A stretch of DNA of 64,000 nt from Medicago truncatula. Lineage: Eukaryota > Streptophyta > Magnoliopsida > Fabales > Fabaceae. A model generated the notes under the pieces. That model was not told where the DNA came from. It saw only the letters and a program-made list of their open reading frames with translations, and did not search any database. Position numbers and translations under genes: made by a program. Shown piece after piece: positions 55,859-64,000 of the stretch. The stretch lies in contig NC_053045.1 in the NCBI RefSeq assembly GCF_003473485.1, positions 6,288,501 through 6,352,500 on the forward strand, written 5' to 3'. Within the stretch, counting starts at the first letter, position 1. The number at the start of each line of letters is the position of its first letter.

Positions 55859-56088
55859 TGTTAGATTATGTTGTGGTTATATTTAATCTATTTCTATTAT
55901 TAGGAAGTATGACTTAGTTTTTCTCTTGAGACATAGTCTACACATTATAAGGCTTGTAATGTGGTTGCATCTATTCTCACGCTTTCCATTATTGAATTAT
56001 GTGTAAGGCTATATAAAGCCAAACTCTTGTTCTCAATAAAATAAGATATTCTCTCATTAAACCAATATGGTAATTAATTGTTTTAACA
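55859..56088 (+). repeat. 3' LTR of the copia element
   Basis: 230 bp, identical to the 5' LTR except C to A in GGCTTGTAATG and G to A in AACCAATATGG. Confidence 0.92.
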
Positions 56089-56634
56089 GTTACACGATAG
56101 AATGGTGATCATTGTTTAAGGTGTAGAGGGGAAACAATTGTATGTGCCGAAAATGAAATTAGGGGGATTTATGAATGTTTCCATAAATGATTTTGAATTG
56201 GTATATTGGTTTGTATGATGTATCTCTTTGTTTGTAAAGTGACTCCAAAACTAAATGTTGTGAGTCTTTCATATATATTGTGTTCCATTTTTTCAGTTTT
56301 TCTACCATTCTTTCTCACGATAGGTAAGCAAGCATAAATAGAGTCCTTCATATTGTCAGCTTTCTGTTTTAGGTAAGACTTTATGATTAATATAACTTCC
56401 TATATATTTTGTTATTTCTTCATCGTCAATTACTTTAGTTCTTGAAATTGAATTGTTTGCATGGTATAAACATTGTTGTACATCAGTCTTAGTTTGTTTG
56501 ATATATTTGGTTTTTGCCGCAGATTATTTGAGTAATGTTGTAACTTTAGACTTACTTACATTCATCAATTACAATGGTACTATTTCTATATAGTTGTTCT
56601 TAATTCCACATGGGCTTTTTCCCTTCAAAATGTT
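56089..56634. other. Intergenic
   Basis: No gene recognised. Confidence 0.5.
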
Positions 56635-56930
56635 CACTACAAAAAAATGTGTATTTTCCGGCGGCTAAAATTTGGATGTTCCGGCAGTTTTAGCCGCCGC
56701 TATGTACATTTCTGGCGGTTTCAAAACGGCCGAAATTTTGTCTGCCACAAAGTTTAAAGCGGCGGTTTAAGAAGGACCGCCATGTTAACTGCCGTAATAC
56801 GCGTTTGGTTAAAGCGGCAGTTTTAAACGCCACAATATACATTTTTTCAGCAAAAAAAATTGAGCATAGTGGCAGTTTCAACTGCCGTAATGCCCATTTT
56901 CTAAGAAAATTACTTTTTATTCTTTTTGTT
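56635..56930. mobile_element. CACTA (En/Spm-like) transposon terminus, truncated
   Basis: Starts CACTACAAAAAAATGTG, the CACTA end consensus. It continues with repeated subterminal motifs (GGCGGC, TAGCCGCCGC, GGCGGTTT, GGCAGTTT, AACTGCCGTAAT) on both strands up to about 56895. No matching second end is present in the window. It is immediately followed by plastid-derived sequence. Confidence 0.75.
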
Positions 56931-56981
56931 TATGCGATGTATCATAAGCATAATAATTCTTTTTTTTTTTTTTTGAATTGG

Positions 56982-57068
56982 GGAGAGATGGTTGAGTGGA
57001 CTAAAGCGGTGGATTGCTAGTTCGTTGTACGAATATTTGTACCGAGGGTTCGAATCCCTCTCTTTCCA
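56982..57068 (+). tRNA. trnS-GCU: Plastid-derived trnS-GCU
   Basis: An 87-nt class II tRNA with a long variable arm, starting GGAGAGATGGTTGAGTGG, anticodon loop with GCT, ending GTTCGAATCCCTCTCTTTCC(A). Changes at the 3' side of the anticodon stem (CTAGTTCG where plastid copies have CTAATCCG) and at the last base suggest nuclear decay. Confidence 0.85.
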
Positions 57069-57232
57069 TTTATTGATGATTTGCTATTTTTTTCCTTTTG
57101 AAATTATGGAGTTTCTTTTTTTTTCTTCCCTCTTTGTTTATTTTTTTTTACTAGTTAAAGATGTAAAATAGATAAAAATAAAATAAAAAATATTTCAAAT
57201 CCAGCACAAGTAAGCAAAACAAAAAGATTTTC

Positions 57233-57343
57233 TTATTCTTCACGTCCAGGATTACGTCCTGGATCATTAGATAGGAATCTGAAGATGAAATGATAAATAA
57301 AGAATATCACTATCGTGTAAACAAATAGTTTTAGAGTAAGCAT
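57233..57343 (-). CDS. psbI: Plastid-derived psbI (36 codons, open but diverged)
   Basis: The minus-strand [18 protein letters not shown] ... [14 protein letters not shown] is exactly the normal PsbI length of 36 aa. PsbI is a single-helix subunit of the photosystem II core. The N-terminal and C-terminal thirds match plastid PsbI, but the end of the helix has several substitutions (Tyr-His and Arg where small or hydrophobic residues are usual). The copy is nuclear, without a transit peptide or a recognisable nuclear promoter, so it is very probably not functional although no stop has yet arisen. Confidence 0.85.
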   Translation of the reverse strand: MLTLKLFVYTIVIFFIYHFIFRFLSNDPGRNPGREE

Positions 57344-57749
57344 TAAAAAATCTTCAAGATAACTAAAAAAACGACAGAGAAAGAGAATAGATTCTCTTGT
57401 ATTTCAAATTATGTTTCCTTTGATACTAAGTTTATAAGAAATGAAGTAATTTCAAAAAAATAACTTAGGAAATTTATTTGTAGTAAGAATTGAGTCTTTA
57501 TATCATCAAAAAAAAATTCATATTCACAATCAAGATCTTGGTATTGGTGGTGAACTCCAATCAAATAATAGAATTTTCATTTTTTAATGGAAAAAACAGA
57601 AATGATGAGATGGTCCAAATTTTTATTGTCTATCCAAAAAAAATTAATATTTGGAATCAAGGATTCACGCTGTAAAATTTATCTATCTTTAAAAATGTTA
57701 TCATTTTTATTTTAGAATAAATTCTTAATTTTTTCAGACATTTTTCAAA

Positions 57750-57943
57750 TTAAAGATCTTGTCGAAAACTTACAGTAGCTTGCCAAACAAAAGCTAAGAG
57801 AAAAAATAGTAAGGGTATTACTGGCATAAAATCTACAATTAGGTTCAAAAAGCTTAGGCTTCTGGTAATTTTGCCAATGAAAAACAACTTGAATAAAGGG
57901 CAGAGTCAATATAAATACATACCAAGCTAAAGATATTAAGCAT
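57750..57943 (-). pseudogene. psbK: Plastid-derived psbK pseudogene
   Basis: Starts [17 protein letters not shown] on the minus strand and ends in [22 protein letters not shown], as in PsbK, a photosystem II low-molecular-mass subunit. A TAA replaces the Tyr codon after LPEA, and a 1-nt deletion three codons later (TTTTTG region, about 57851) shifts the frame; the usual stop after SFR is also lost. Clearly a nuclear relic. Confidence 0.88.
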
Positions 57944-57975
57944 AATAAAAATGTTGTTCTTTAAGAAAATAAAGT

Positions 57976-58050
57976 GGAGGTATCGGGGTTCGAACCCCGG
58001 TCATGGCATCCGGTCTAACAATTTCGACATTTTGCCAGTTGAGTTAGGAC
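57976..58050 (-). pseudogene. tRNA-like sequence in the plastid-derived segment
   Basis: The minus strand holds a perfect T-arm (CGGGGTTCGAACCCCG) followed by ATACCTCCA. The 5' strand (GAAGTCC) no longer pairs with ACCTCC, and the anticodon arm is not convincing. It may be a degenerate tRNA lying in the psbK-trnQ spacer. Identity not assigned. Confidence 0.4.
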
Positions 58051-58576
58051 TTCTGAGTTATATGATTTGATTTATTATATATATAATTTAATTTATTGTT
58101 ATCATTTTTATTTTATTATATTAAAATATATTAAAATGAAATAGAAAAGAAAAAATCAATTTTGATTTATAAATATATATAGAAAAATATAGAAAAGGTA
58201 AAGAAATAATTTGAAAAGAAAAAATGGAAAGTAATGAAATATAAATAAGTCAACTATTGAATTGATATTTATAGATAGGAATATTACTAAATCAATAAAA
58301 AAAAATACTAAAAAAATGAATCAACTAAGATCATACCCCAATCCCTTTTTCATTTGAACTTATCCGGTCCAAAACAGTTTCATTCTGAAATCAAAAATCG
58401 AAGAAATCATATATTCATACAATATCTTAATTGAATTCTATGTAATGATCAATAAATTCAGTTTAATTTGATATTTATGCATATCCAAATTCTAGTAACA
58501 ATTTAATTTATTCTATAGAATAAATTTAGAATTGGAATTGATGAACAACCCATATTTATTAGTGTCGAATAAAAAA

Positions 58577-58648
58577 TGGGGCGTGGCCAAGTGGTAAGGC
58601 AACGGGTTTTGGTCCCGTTATTCAGAGGTTCGAACCCTTCCGTCCGAG
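58577..58648 (+). tRNA. trnQ-UUG: Plastid-derived trnQ-UUG
   Basis: 72 nt starting TGGGGCGTGGCCAAGTGG, anticodon loop TTTTGGT (TTG), ending CCTTCCGTCCGAG-like. The acceptor 3' strand carries a C to G change that weakens pairing. Matches plastid trnQ in length and arms. Confidence 0.88.
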
Positions 58649-59250
58649 ATCATATCTATTAACGATGTGATAAAAAAAGCAACGTGCAACTTGAAAAACA
58701 TGATTAAATTAGTTGTGGATTCTTACATCCGCCATTTTATCGAATAGAATTGATTATAGAAATCGAGATCAGAGGCTCGACATCAGTTATTATGATGTGC
58801 CACTAGAATTCGGTGTTTTAGAGGACGCTAGAAGGATTGATGATAGAAATAATAGTACATGATGTTTATTTCTTTTTCAGGATCAAGTATCTGTGGTTAT
58901 TGAAAATTAATAAGTTAGAACAACTTCGTAACTATATTTTTGATACACAAACCGAAAGGATTCAATTTGAGCAAGGTTAAAAAAAATATATATATATTAT
59001 TTGAATTGTTAAATGGATCAAAAGTGTATTCTAGAAAATCATTCATCTTGTATTATTTTTTTAAAGAAACGAACAAAATGGTTATGTTGCTTCCATTTTT
59101 GAGACGATTAAAAGATCCCCCAAGTAATGTTATGATTTACGAATAATTTAAAGGAACTTGGAACAAGTAAATACTATTTAAAAATTGTCTCAACAATTAA
59201 TTGTATTAGAATGAAGAAAAACACTAGATTCGCAAGAAGAAAAGAAAGAA

Positions 59251-59924
59251 CAAAGCACTCCATAAAAAAAACCATAAAGGCTCTTTTTTCATTTGAGTTA
59301 TTTTAAAGTTATCAAAATTTAGGTATGAAGTTGCGAATACATAGTTTTTTTTCTTCAGAAAGAATAAGAAAAAAAAACGTAACAACTCCAAAAATAATAT
59401 AAGCTTTAGAAGTAGAAGTAGCTTATTAAAAAAAAAAAAAAATAGATTGAATTTATATGTGTTTAGTTTTTTTCCTTTATCATTTAAAAAGTATAACAAA
59501 CTAGATGAGTATATATATATATTTACTTTTTCATTATCCCATTTATATACTCTTATACAATTTTTCTATAATAAAGATTGTTATTGATGTCATTAAAAAG
59601 ATAAAAATTTATATTATATTATTTTTGTTATATCGTTGGTGTAATCGAAATAGATAATCATGGTTAGTTTGCTTCGGTACAAGCTCCTTGTGTCGGTCCG
59701 TTGTGGAGAAAGCAGAAACGGCGATACAAGCAACACGATGAATTGATGGACTCACACTTGAGGGTAAGGGACCCATAATCCTATTGCCTTAAGTTTTTTG
59801 GGTAAGAGTGTGACATCTCTATCACTAAAATGGTTATTCTAGTATTGATGTGGACGGTCCCCCGAACTCCCCTCATGACACAGCAGAATCTCCTAGAATG
59901 GTTAAAGGCTTATACTATTCTTTG
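59251..59924. other. Intergenic after the NUPT
   Basis: A+T-rich to about 59640, then a more G/C-rich stretch of unknown origin to 59915. No gene. Confidence 0.45.
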
Positions 59925-60190
59925 ATACAAATACAATGAACTTTCCTATCATTTGGCTAGTGACAGACAGCATTGCCCTTTTATAAGGTAACATTTTTCT
60001 CATCCACAATGGACGACCCAAAAAGACTATGCTTTATGAAAAGTGGACAACTTTAATGCATCATGATGGATTCTTATTCATAGATAGATTAGAGATGTAA
60101 TTAGACAAAATTATGTACTATGCTCTGAATAGTTAAAGCAGGAAAACAAAATTATGGTCAGATCCACGAAATTTCACTTGATAGAAAAAT
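59925..60190 (+). repeat. Truncated copy of the RLP upstream block
   Basis: Closely matches 24405-24695 and 62460-62765 (GGACGACCCAAAAAGACTAT; GTAATTAGACAAAATTATG). It stops at 60190, where a long-TIR MITE end begins. No RLP coding sequence follows, so it marks a lost or interrupted RLP copy. Confidence 0.8.
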
Positions 60191-60191
60191 T

Positions 60192-60318
60192 TAGGCTAAA
60201 ATATGGTTTTAGTCCTGCAAATATGCCTCGTTTTGGTTTTAGTCCCTGTAAAAAAAAATTGTTTTTGGTCCCTGCAAAATTTTTTGTTTTTAAAAATAGT
60301 CCCTGAAAATTTTGTTTC
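60192..60318 (+). mobile_element. One-ended copy of the GGCTAAAATATGG MITE
   Basis: GGCTAAAATATGGTTTTAG and the following GGTTTTAGTCCCTG repeats match the left half of the element at 5298-5616. The right terminus is missing. Confidence 0.7.
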
Positions 60319-60660
60319 CATAGCAAATGTGTTGCATTTATTTGTTTCCAAATGATTTGCACAAAGATATGAAAGCCCATTCAACTTAGCAAATTTTCGG
60401 TCAGATCAAACATTTTTAATATAATTCTTAAGTTGATGGCGTAACGACACTTCCGACACATCTATCAAATTATTTGGATAAAACCCAGCCATAATCAATT
60501 ATTTGTTCGCATAAAAAACTGCAAATAACTTTGCGAAACTCAATCCTTCAAAAAAAAAAAACTTTGCGAAACTCAAACATAAAACACATTGTAAAAGAGA
60601 TAGTTGACTCATTTACTAACTTGTTCTTTTGTGTTATATCTATTATTATTTTTAAAAAAT

Positions 60661-61115
60661 TTAGGGAAAAGGCATGTGGGGTTGTAGCCCCACATAGCCC
60701 ATATGTACATCCGCCCATGAGCCTATACCCAAACACAAGAACGGGTTCTGGCACCAATCATGTAACTTATAATTAAAACTAGCAAATTTTGCTTTATGCC
60801 AATAAAAAGAGAGTAGCCTAATGTTCTCCAAAAGCTGGGGAAAGGAGTTTTGTTTTGTTTTTGAAAATTCTATCAATCATTTCCTTCCAAATAACCCATG
60901 AAGTTGCAAACTAAATTAAGTGCATGAAAGAACACCGCACCTTTGTATAACCTGCTGAAGTTCTAAATTAAATGAAGTGATTCACCAAGGTTAAGGTATC
61001 CGCAGTATAACACCTAACCACTGACGAACCAGATACCAGAACATACCAAAATGATTACAAAGCAAGAAAATATGATCGAAAGTTTCACTTGAGTCACATC
61101 CACTGACACATGACT
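60661..61115 (-). pseudogene. LINE C-terminal remnant
   Basis: The minus strand carries, in mixed frames, FWYLVRQWLGV, then SWVIWKEMIDRIF, then IRLLSFYWHKAKFASFNYKL and HDWCQNPFLCLGI, the conserved tail of plant L1-type LINEs after the zf-RVT domain. Stops and frame changes show it is dead. It interrupts the space between the truncated upstream block at 59925 and the flank block at 61120. Confidence 0.6.
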
Positions 61116-61119
61116 GCGT

Positions 61120-62918
61120 CTTTAAAACTTTATATATCAACCCAATTATGTTCTAAATTTTGAAGGTCTAACTCAGTTTCTGTAATTTCGAAATTTTGAA
61201 AGGTGATGAACATAATTACACTAATAATGCAAGCTTTAGAAGTACAAGTTTATTTTATTAACCATCACCATGGAATGGATTTTACCGGCATTCTAATCAG
61301 GATCATAATATAATAGTGCACCCATCATAATATAATAGTGCACCCAACATATTAGTATATGAAAGTTGACCGGAATTCTATTCAGGATCATATGGTACTG
61401 CAAATCAAACGCATTACCAATGCTTTGGAAAAGCTACAGCTGAATATGTATATAAACTAAGGACTTGTTTGAGTTAAAGACTTTTTTTTTGTTGAAATGA
61501 AGCTAAAGACTTTTTTTTTAGGGGAAAGCTAAAGACTTTATTAACCATGAAAAGAATTTATTAATTAAATTGGTTGAATTAAGATTTTGGATGTTGTGCT
61601 TCTTGGATCACGAGGTGAGATTGGGGATCATCCACATTGAACTCAGAGCAATTACACAAGTTTATTAGATATTATACATTTACTAAAACCCTTAAGATTT
61701 TGCTTCAGATCAAAAGGGAATAGCAAAATCGTAAAATCGCAATCGAAATCGAAGGATTTTTTTGATACATAAATCGAAGGATTTTACTCAACTATTTTTG
61801 TAGAATCAATATAGGATAGAAAAATTCAAAATCATAAAATCACAATCAAAATAGATGGATTTTACAAAAACAAAAGTAATGCTAAAAGTATGTTATAAAT
61901 TGCATATTGTCATAAATGATTCAAAATTTCAAGTCAAGAAAATATTTATAACTCAAAGCCTAGATGCCAGGGACACCTACGATTTTATGCGAACCGGTTT
62001 AAAATTGATCTGTATAAAAAAAACTTCCAAGAATCATTCAAAGTCCTGTAAAACCTGCGATTCTGCAGGAATTTCATGATTATATGCAATATGCAATTTC
62101 AACGTGATTTACTAGAATTTTGCCTATTTTTACATTTTGCAATGGATTTGGATCGATGAAGGTGAGTAAAGTACAAAATCCTATATTTTGGAATTTAAGT
62201 TGTGATTTTAACAACAATGCTTAAGATATTGAGTTCATTGGCATCTCACCGATAAAACTAATAAAATGTTCAACATCCACTTTTATGAGCAATACGAGAC
62301 TTCTAACTCAAACTTGGGGAACAAGAGTGCTTCATTAACCAAAATTTTATTCTCACTTATTCATGCATGCTTGTTGAGAATTGGTTGAATTAGAGGTTTC
62401 TTGATTCCAATCTCCTACAATGGTAAAATGCATTTACTATTTTTCACTAGATGCTATTTTACGAGTCTTTGATACAAACACAATGAACTTTCCTATCATT
62501 TGACTGGAGACAGACAACATAACATGGTTGTACAAAAAATTTCAATGTTGTCTTGCTCTTTTTAAGGCAACATTTTTCTCATCCACAATGGACGACCCAA
62601 AAAGACTATGCTTTATGGAAAGTGGAAAACTTAATGCATCATGATGGATTCTTATTCATTGATAGATCAGAGATGTAATTAGACAAAATTATCTACTATG
62701 CTCTTAATAGTGAAAGCAGGAAAACAAAATTATGGTCATATCCACGAAATTTCATTGATAGAAAAATTTATATGGGTCATGTTCCAAGAAATTTCTCTTA
62801 AAACTTTTTTTCCTGTTCCACAGTGCAAAACACATGACATATTGTGTATGCATATTTCTGAAACTTTATAAAACAAACCATTTGTGTTGTTGTTGTCACT
62901 CAGAGTAATTAACCAACA
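61120..62918 (+). promoter_or_regulatory. Duplicated upstream flank of the RLP at 62919
   Basis: From 61120 onward the sequence parallels 23040-24846, except that the TRIM insertion is absent (GATTCAAAATTTCAAGTC at about 61918). The final 500 bp includes CTTTATAAAACAAACC shortly before the start codon, a plausible TATA region. No gene is present. Confidence 0.55.
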
Positions 62919-64000
62919 ATGAGATCGATTACATTACTTTCATCGTTTTCCATCCTTATCTGCTACTACTGCATTTTTTTCACTTTCCAGAACTCTCTTG
63001 CCTCTGCCAAATGTCTTGAGGATCAACAATCACTGTTGCTCCAATTAAAAAACAATCTCACATATATTTCTCCTGACTATATCCCCAAACTAATATTGTG
63101 GAATCAAAACACGGCTTGCTGCAGTTGGAGTGGTGTTACTTGTGACAATGAGGGATATGTTGTTGGCCTTGACCTGAGTGGAGAATCTATTTTTGGTGGA
63201 TTTGACGAATCAAGTAGTCTTTTCAGTCTCTTGCATCTCAAGAAACTGAACTTGGCTGATAATTATTTAAATTCTTCCATTCCATCAGCTTTCAACAAGT
63301 TGGAGAAGTTGACTTATCTGAATTTGTCAGATGCTGGATTTCAGGGGGAGATTCCAATTGAGATTTCCCATCTTACAAGGTTGGTTACTCTTGATATCTC
63401 TTTCCCATTCTATCATCTCGACTTCTCTTTCATTTTCAACCAGTTTTTCTCATTTGGACCACTACCAAAACTTAAAATCTCAAATCTACAAAAGCTTATC
63501 CAAAATCTTACCAATATTAGGCAACTGTATCTAGATGGTATAAGTATAACATCTCCGGGATATGAATGGAGTAATGCTTTGTTACCGCTGCGTGACTTGC
63601 AAGAGTTGAGCATGTATAACTGTAGTCTATCAGGACCCCTTGATTCCTCCCTTTCAAAACTAGAGAACCTATCGGTCATTATTCTTGGCGAGAACAATTT
63701 TTCATCCCCAGTGCCACAAACATTTGCCAATTTTAAAAACCTAACCACCCTCAATCTTCAAAATTGCGGATTGACAGATACATTTCCACAAAAGATCTTC
63801 CAAATTAGAACACTGTCAATTATTGACTTATCTGACAACCCCAATCTCCATGTTTTTTTCCCTGATTACTCACTTAGTGAATATCTTCATAGCATTAGAG
63901 TGAGTAACACAAGCTTCTCTGGAGCATTTCCAAACAATATCGGTAACATGACAAACTTACTCCTATTGGATATTTCTTTCTGTCAACTATATGGAACACT
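62919..64000 (+). CDS. Ve-like LRR receptor-like protein, partial (runs off window)
   Basis: The frame is open from ATG 62919 to the last base, 360 codons so far. A signal peptide (MRSITLLSSFSILICYYCIF ... SLASA) is followed by LRRNT (KCLEDQQSLLLQLKNNL ... ACCSWSGVTCDNEG), and LRRs begin at about residue 85. Between the third and fourth repeats lies a longer, Phe-rich stretch (FYHLDFSFIFNQFFSFG). The repeats then continue through SGPLDSSLSKLENLSV and FSSPVPQTFANFKNLTTL. It is the closest intact relative of the pseudogene at 24847-27783. The C-terminal LRRs, membrane helix and tail would lie outside the window, so overall integrity cannot be judged. Confidence 0.9.
   Translation, partial: MRSITLLSSFSILICYYCIFFTFQNSLASAKCLEDQQSLLLQLKNNLTYISPDYIPKLILWNQNTACCSWSGVTCDNEGYVVGLDLSGESIFGGFDESSSLFSLLHLKKLNLADNYLNSSIPSAFNKLEKLTYLNLSDAGFQGEIPIEISHLTRLVTLDISFPFYHLDFSFIFNQFFSFGPLPKLKISNLQKLIQNLTNIRQLYLDGISITSPGYEWSNALLPLRDLQELSMYNCSLSGPLDSSLSKLENLSVIILGENNFSSPVPQTFANFKNLTTLNLQNCGLTDTFPQKIFQIRTLSIIDLSDNPNLHVFFPDYSLSEYLHSIRVSNTSFSGAFPNNIGNMTNLLLLDISFCQLYGT

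Larger units (their letters stand above)
52500..56088 (+). mobile_element. Ty1/copia LTR retrotransposon, recent but disabled
   Basis: Two 230-bp LTRs (52500-52729 and 55859-56088) start TGTTAGATTATG and end TTTTAACA, with only two mismatches between them. The primer-binding site TGGTATCAGAG is at 52732-52742 and the polypurine tract AAGGGAGGGAA at about 55848-55858. The internal order gag, pre-integrase zinc motif, integrase, reverse transcriptase, RNase H defines the copia class. Large deletions, frameshifts and stops disable it. The 5-bp flanks do not match (TGATC versus GTTAC). Confidence 0.92.
56930..59250. other. Nuclear plastid DNA (NUPT), right segment
   Basis: Contains trnS-GCU (+), psbI (-), psbK (-) and trnQ-UUG (+) with their spacers, in the same relative order and orientation as in plastid genomes. 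It continues the order started by the left segment at 39925-41340. Borders are estimated; the sequence beyond 59250 is no longer recognisably plastid. Confidence 0.82.

Noticed and set aside
52495..56093. A 5-bp target-site duplication for the copia element
   Set aside because: TGATC before the 5' LTR and GTTAC after the 3' LTR do not match, so no duplication is claimed.
39925..59250. The possibility that these parts are true chloroplast genome
   Set aside because: psbK is broken, trnR and trnQ have stem changes, a retroposon-like insert and nuclear RLP/transposon DNA interrupt the plastid order.
59224..59499. 91-codon Phe/Leu-rich ORF on the minus strand
   Set aside because: It translates poly-T/A tracts; no membrane-protein family could be recognised.

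Overview
The window is plant nuclear DNA, most likely from a legume of the inverted-repeat-lacking clade (Medicago truncatula or a close relative). It is very A+T-rich, its genes have introns with GT-AG borders, it carries legume-type MITEs and LTR/LINE debris, it holds a nuclear insertion of plastid DNA, and its genes are PAR1-family secreted proteins and Verticillium-resistance (Ve)/EIX-type leucine-rich-repeat receptor-like proteins (RLPs). The species call is inference from gene families and repeat style, not from a search.

Region 1 (1-11.2 kb): three PAR1-like genes, each with three exons (67 nt, 327 nt, variable third exon). Copies 1 (-) and 2 (+) form a near-identical divergent inverted pair; copy 3 (-) is more diverged and ends about 30 codons early. 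All three share an upstream block. The space between copies 1 and 2 is filled by four non-autonomous DNA transposons, three with perfect 9-bp target-site duplications (Mutator-like) and one with a TTA duplication. Region 2 (11.2-22.7 kb) has no functional protein gene: a Tourist-like MITE, a 686-bp element with a 9-bp duplication, a 2.3-kb foldback-type element made of inverted arrays of a short tandem repeat, three Stowaway-like MITEs, a LINE remnant and one intact tRNA-Asn(GTT).

Region 3 (22.7-37 kb): Ve-like RLP cluster with two decayed genes (24.8-27.8 and 29.6-32.8 kb, +) and one intact 1039-aa gene (33.8-36.9 kb, -). A TRIM retroelement sits upstream of the first; the paralogous site upstream of the RLP at 62.9 kb is empty. 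Region 4 (39.9-41.3 kb): plastid-derived trnR-UCU and trnG-UCC. Region 5 (42.4-46.8 kb): a truncated and an intact EIX2-like RLP (938 aa). Region 6 (47-56.9 kb): nested LTR retrotransposons (a 1428-bp solo LTR, a copia gag ORF, a young but disabled copia element) and a CACTA terminus. Region 7 (56.9-59.2 kb): plastid-derived trnS-GCU, psbI, psbK and trnQ-UUG. Region 8 (59.2-64 kb): a truncated copy of the RLP upstream block, a LINE remnant, and a Ve-like RLP that is open to the window edge.

The plastid genes at 39.9-41.3 and 56.9-59.2 kb run trnR-trnG-(gap)-trnS-psbI-psbK-trnQ in consistent orientation, which is the normal chloroplast order. The simplest reading is one plastid insertion later split by about 15.6 kb of nuclear DNA that includes an RLP locus. 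The RLPs are membrane immune receptors without kinases. I see no evidence for a wholly new biochemical system; the novelty here is structural.
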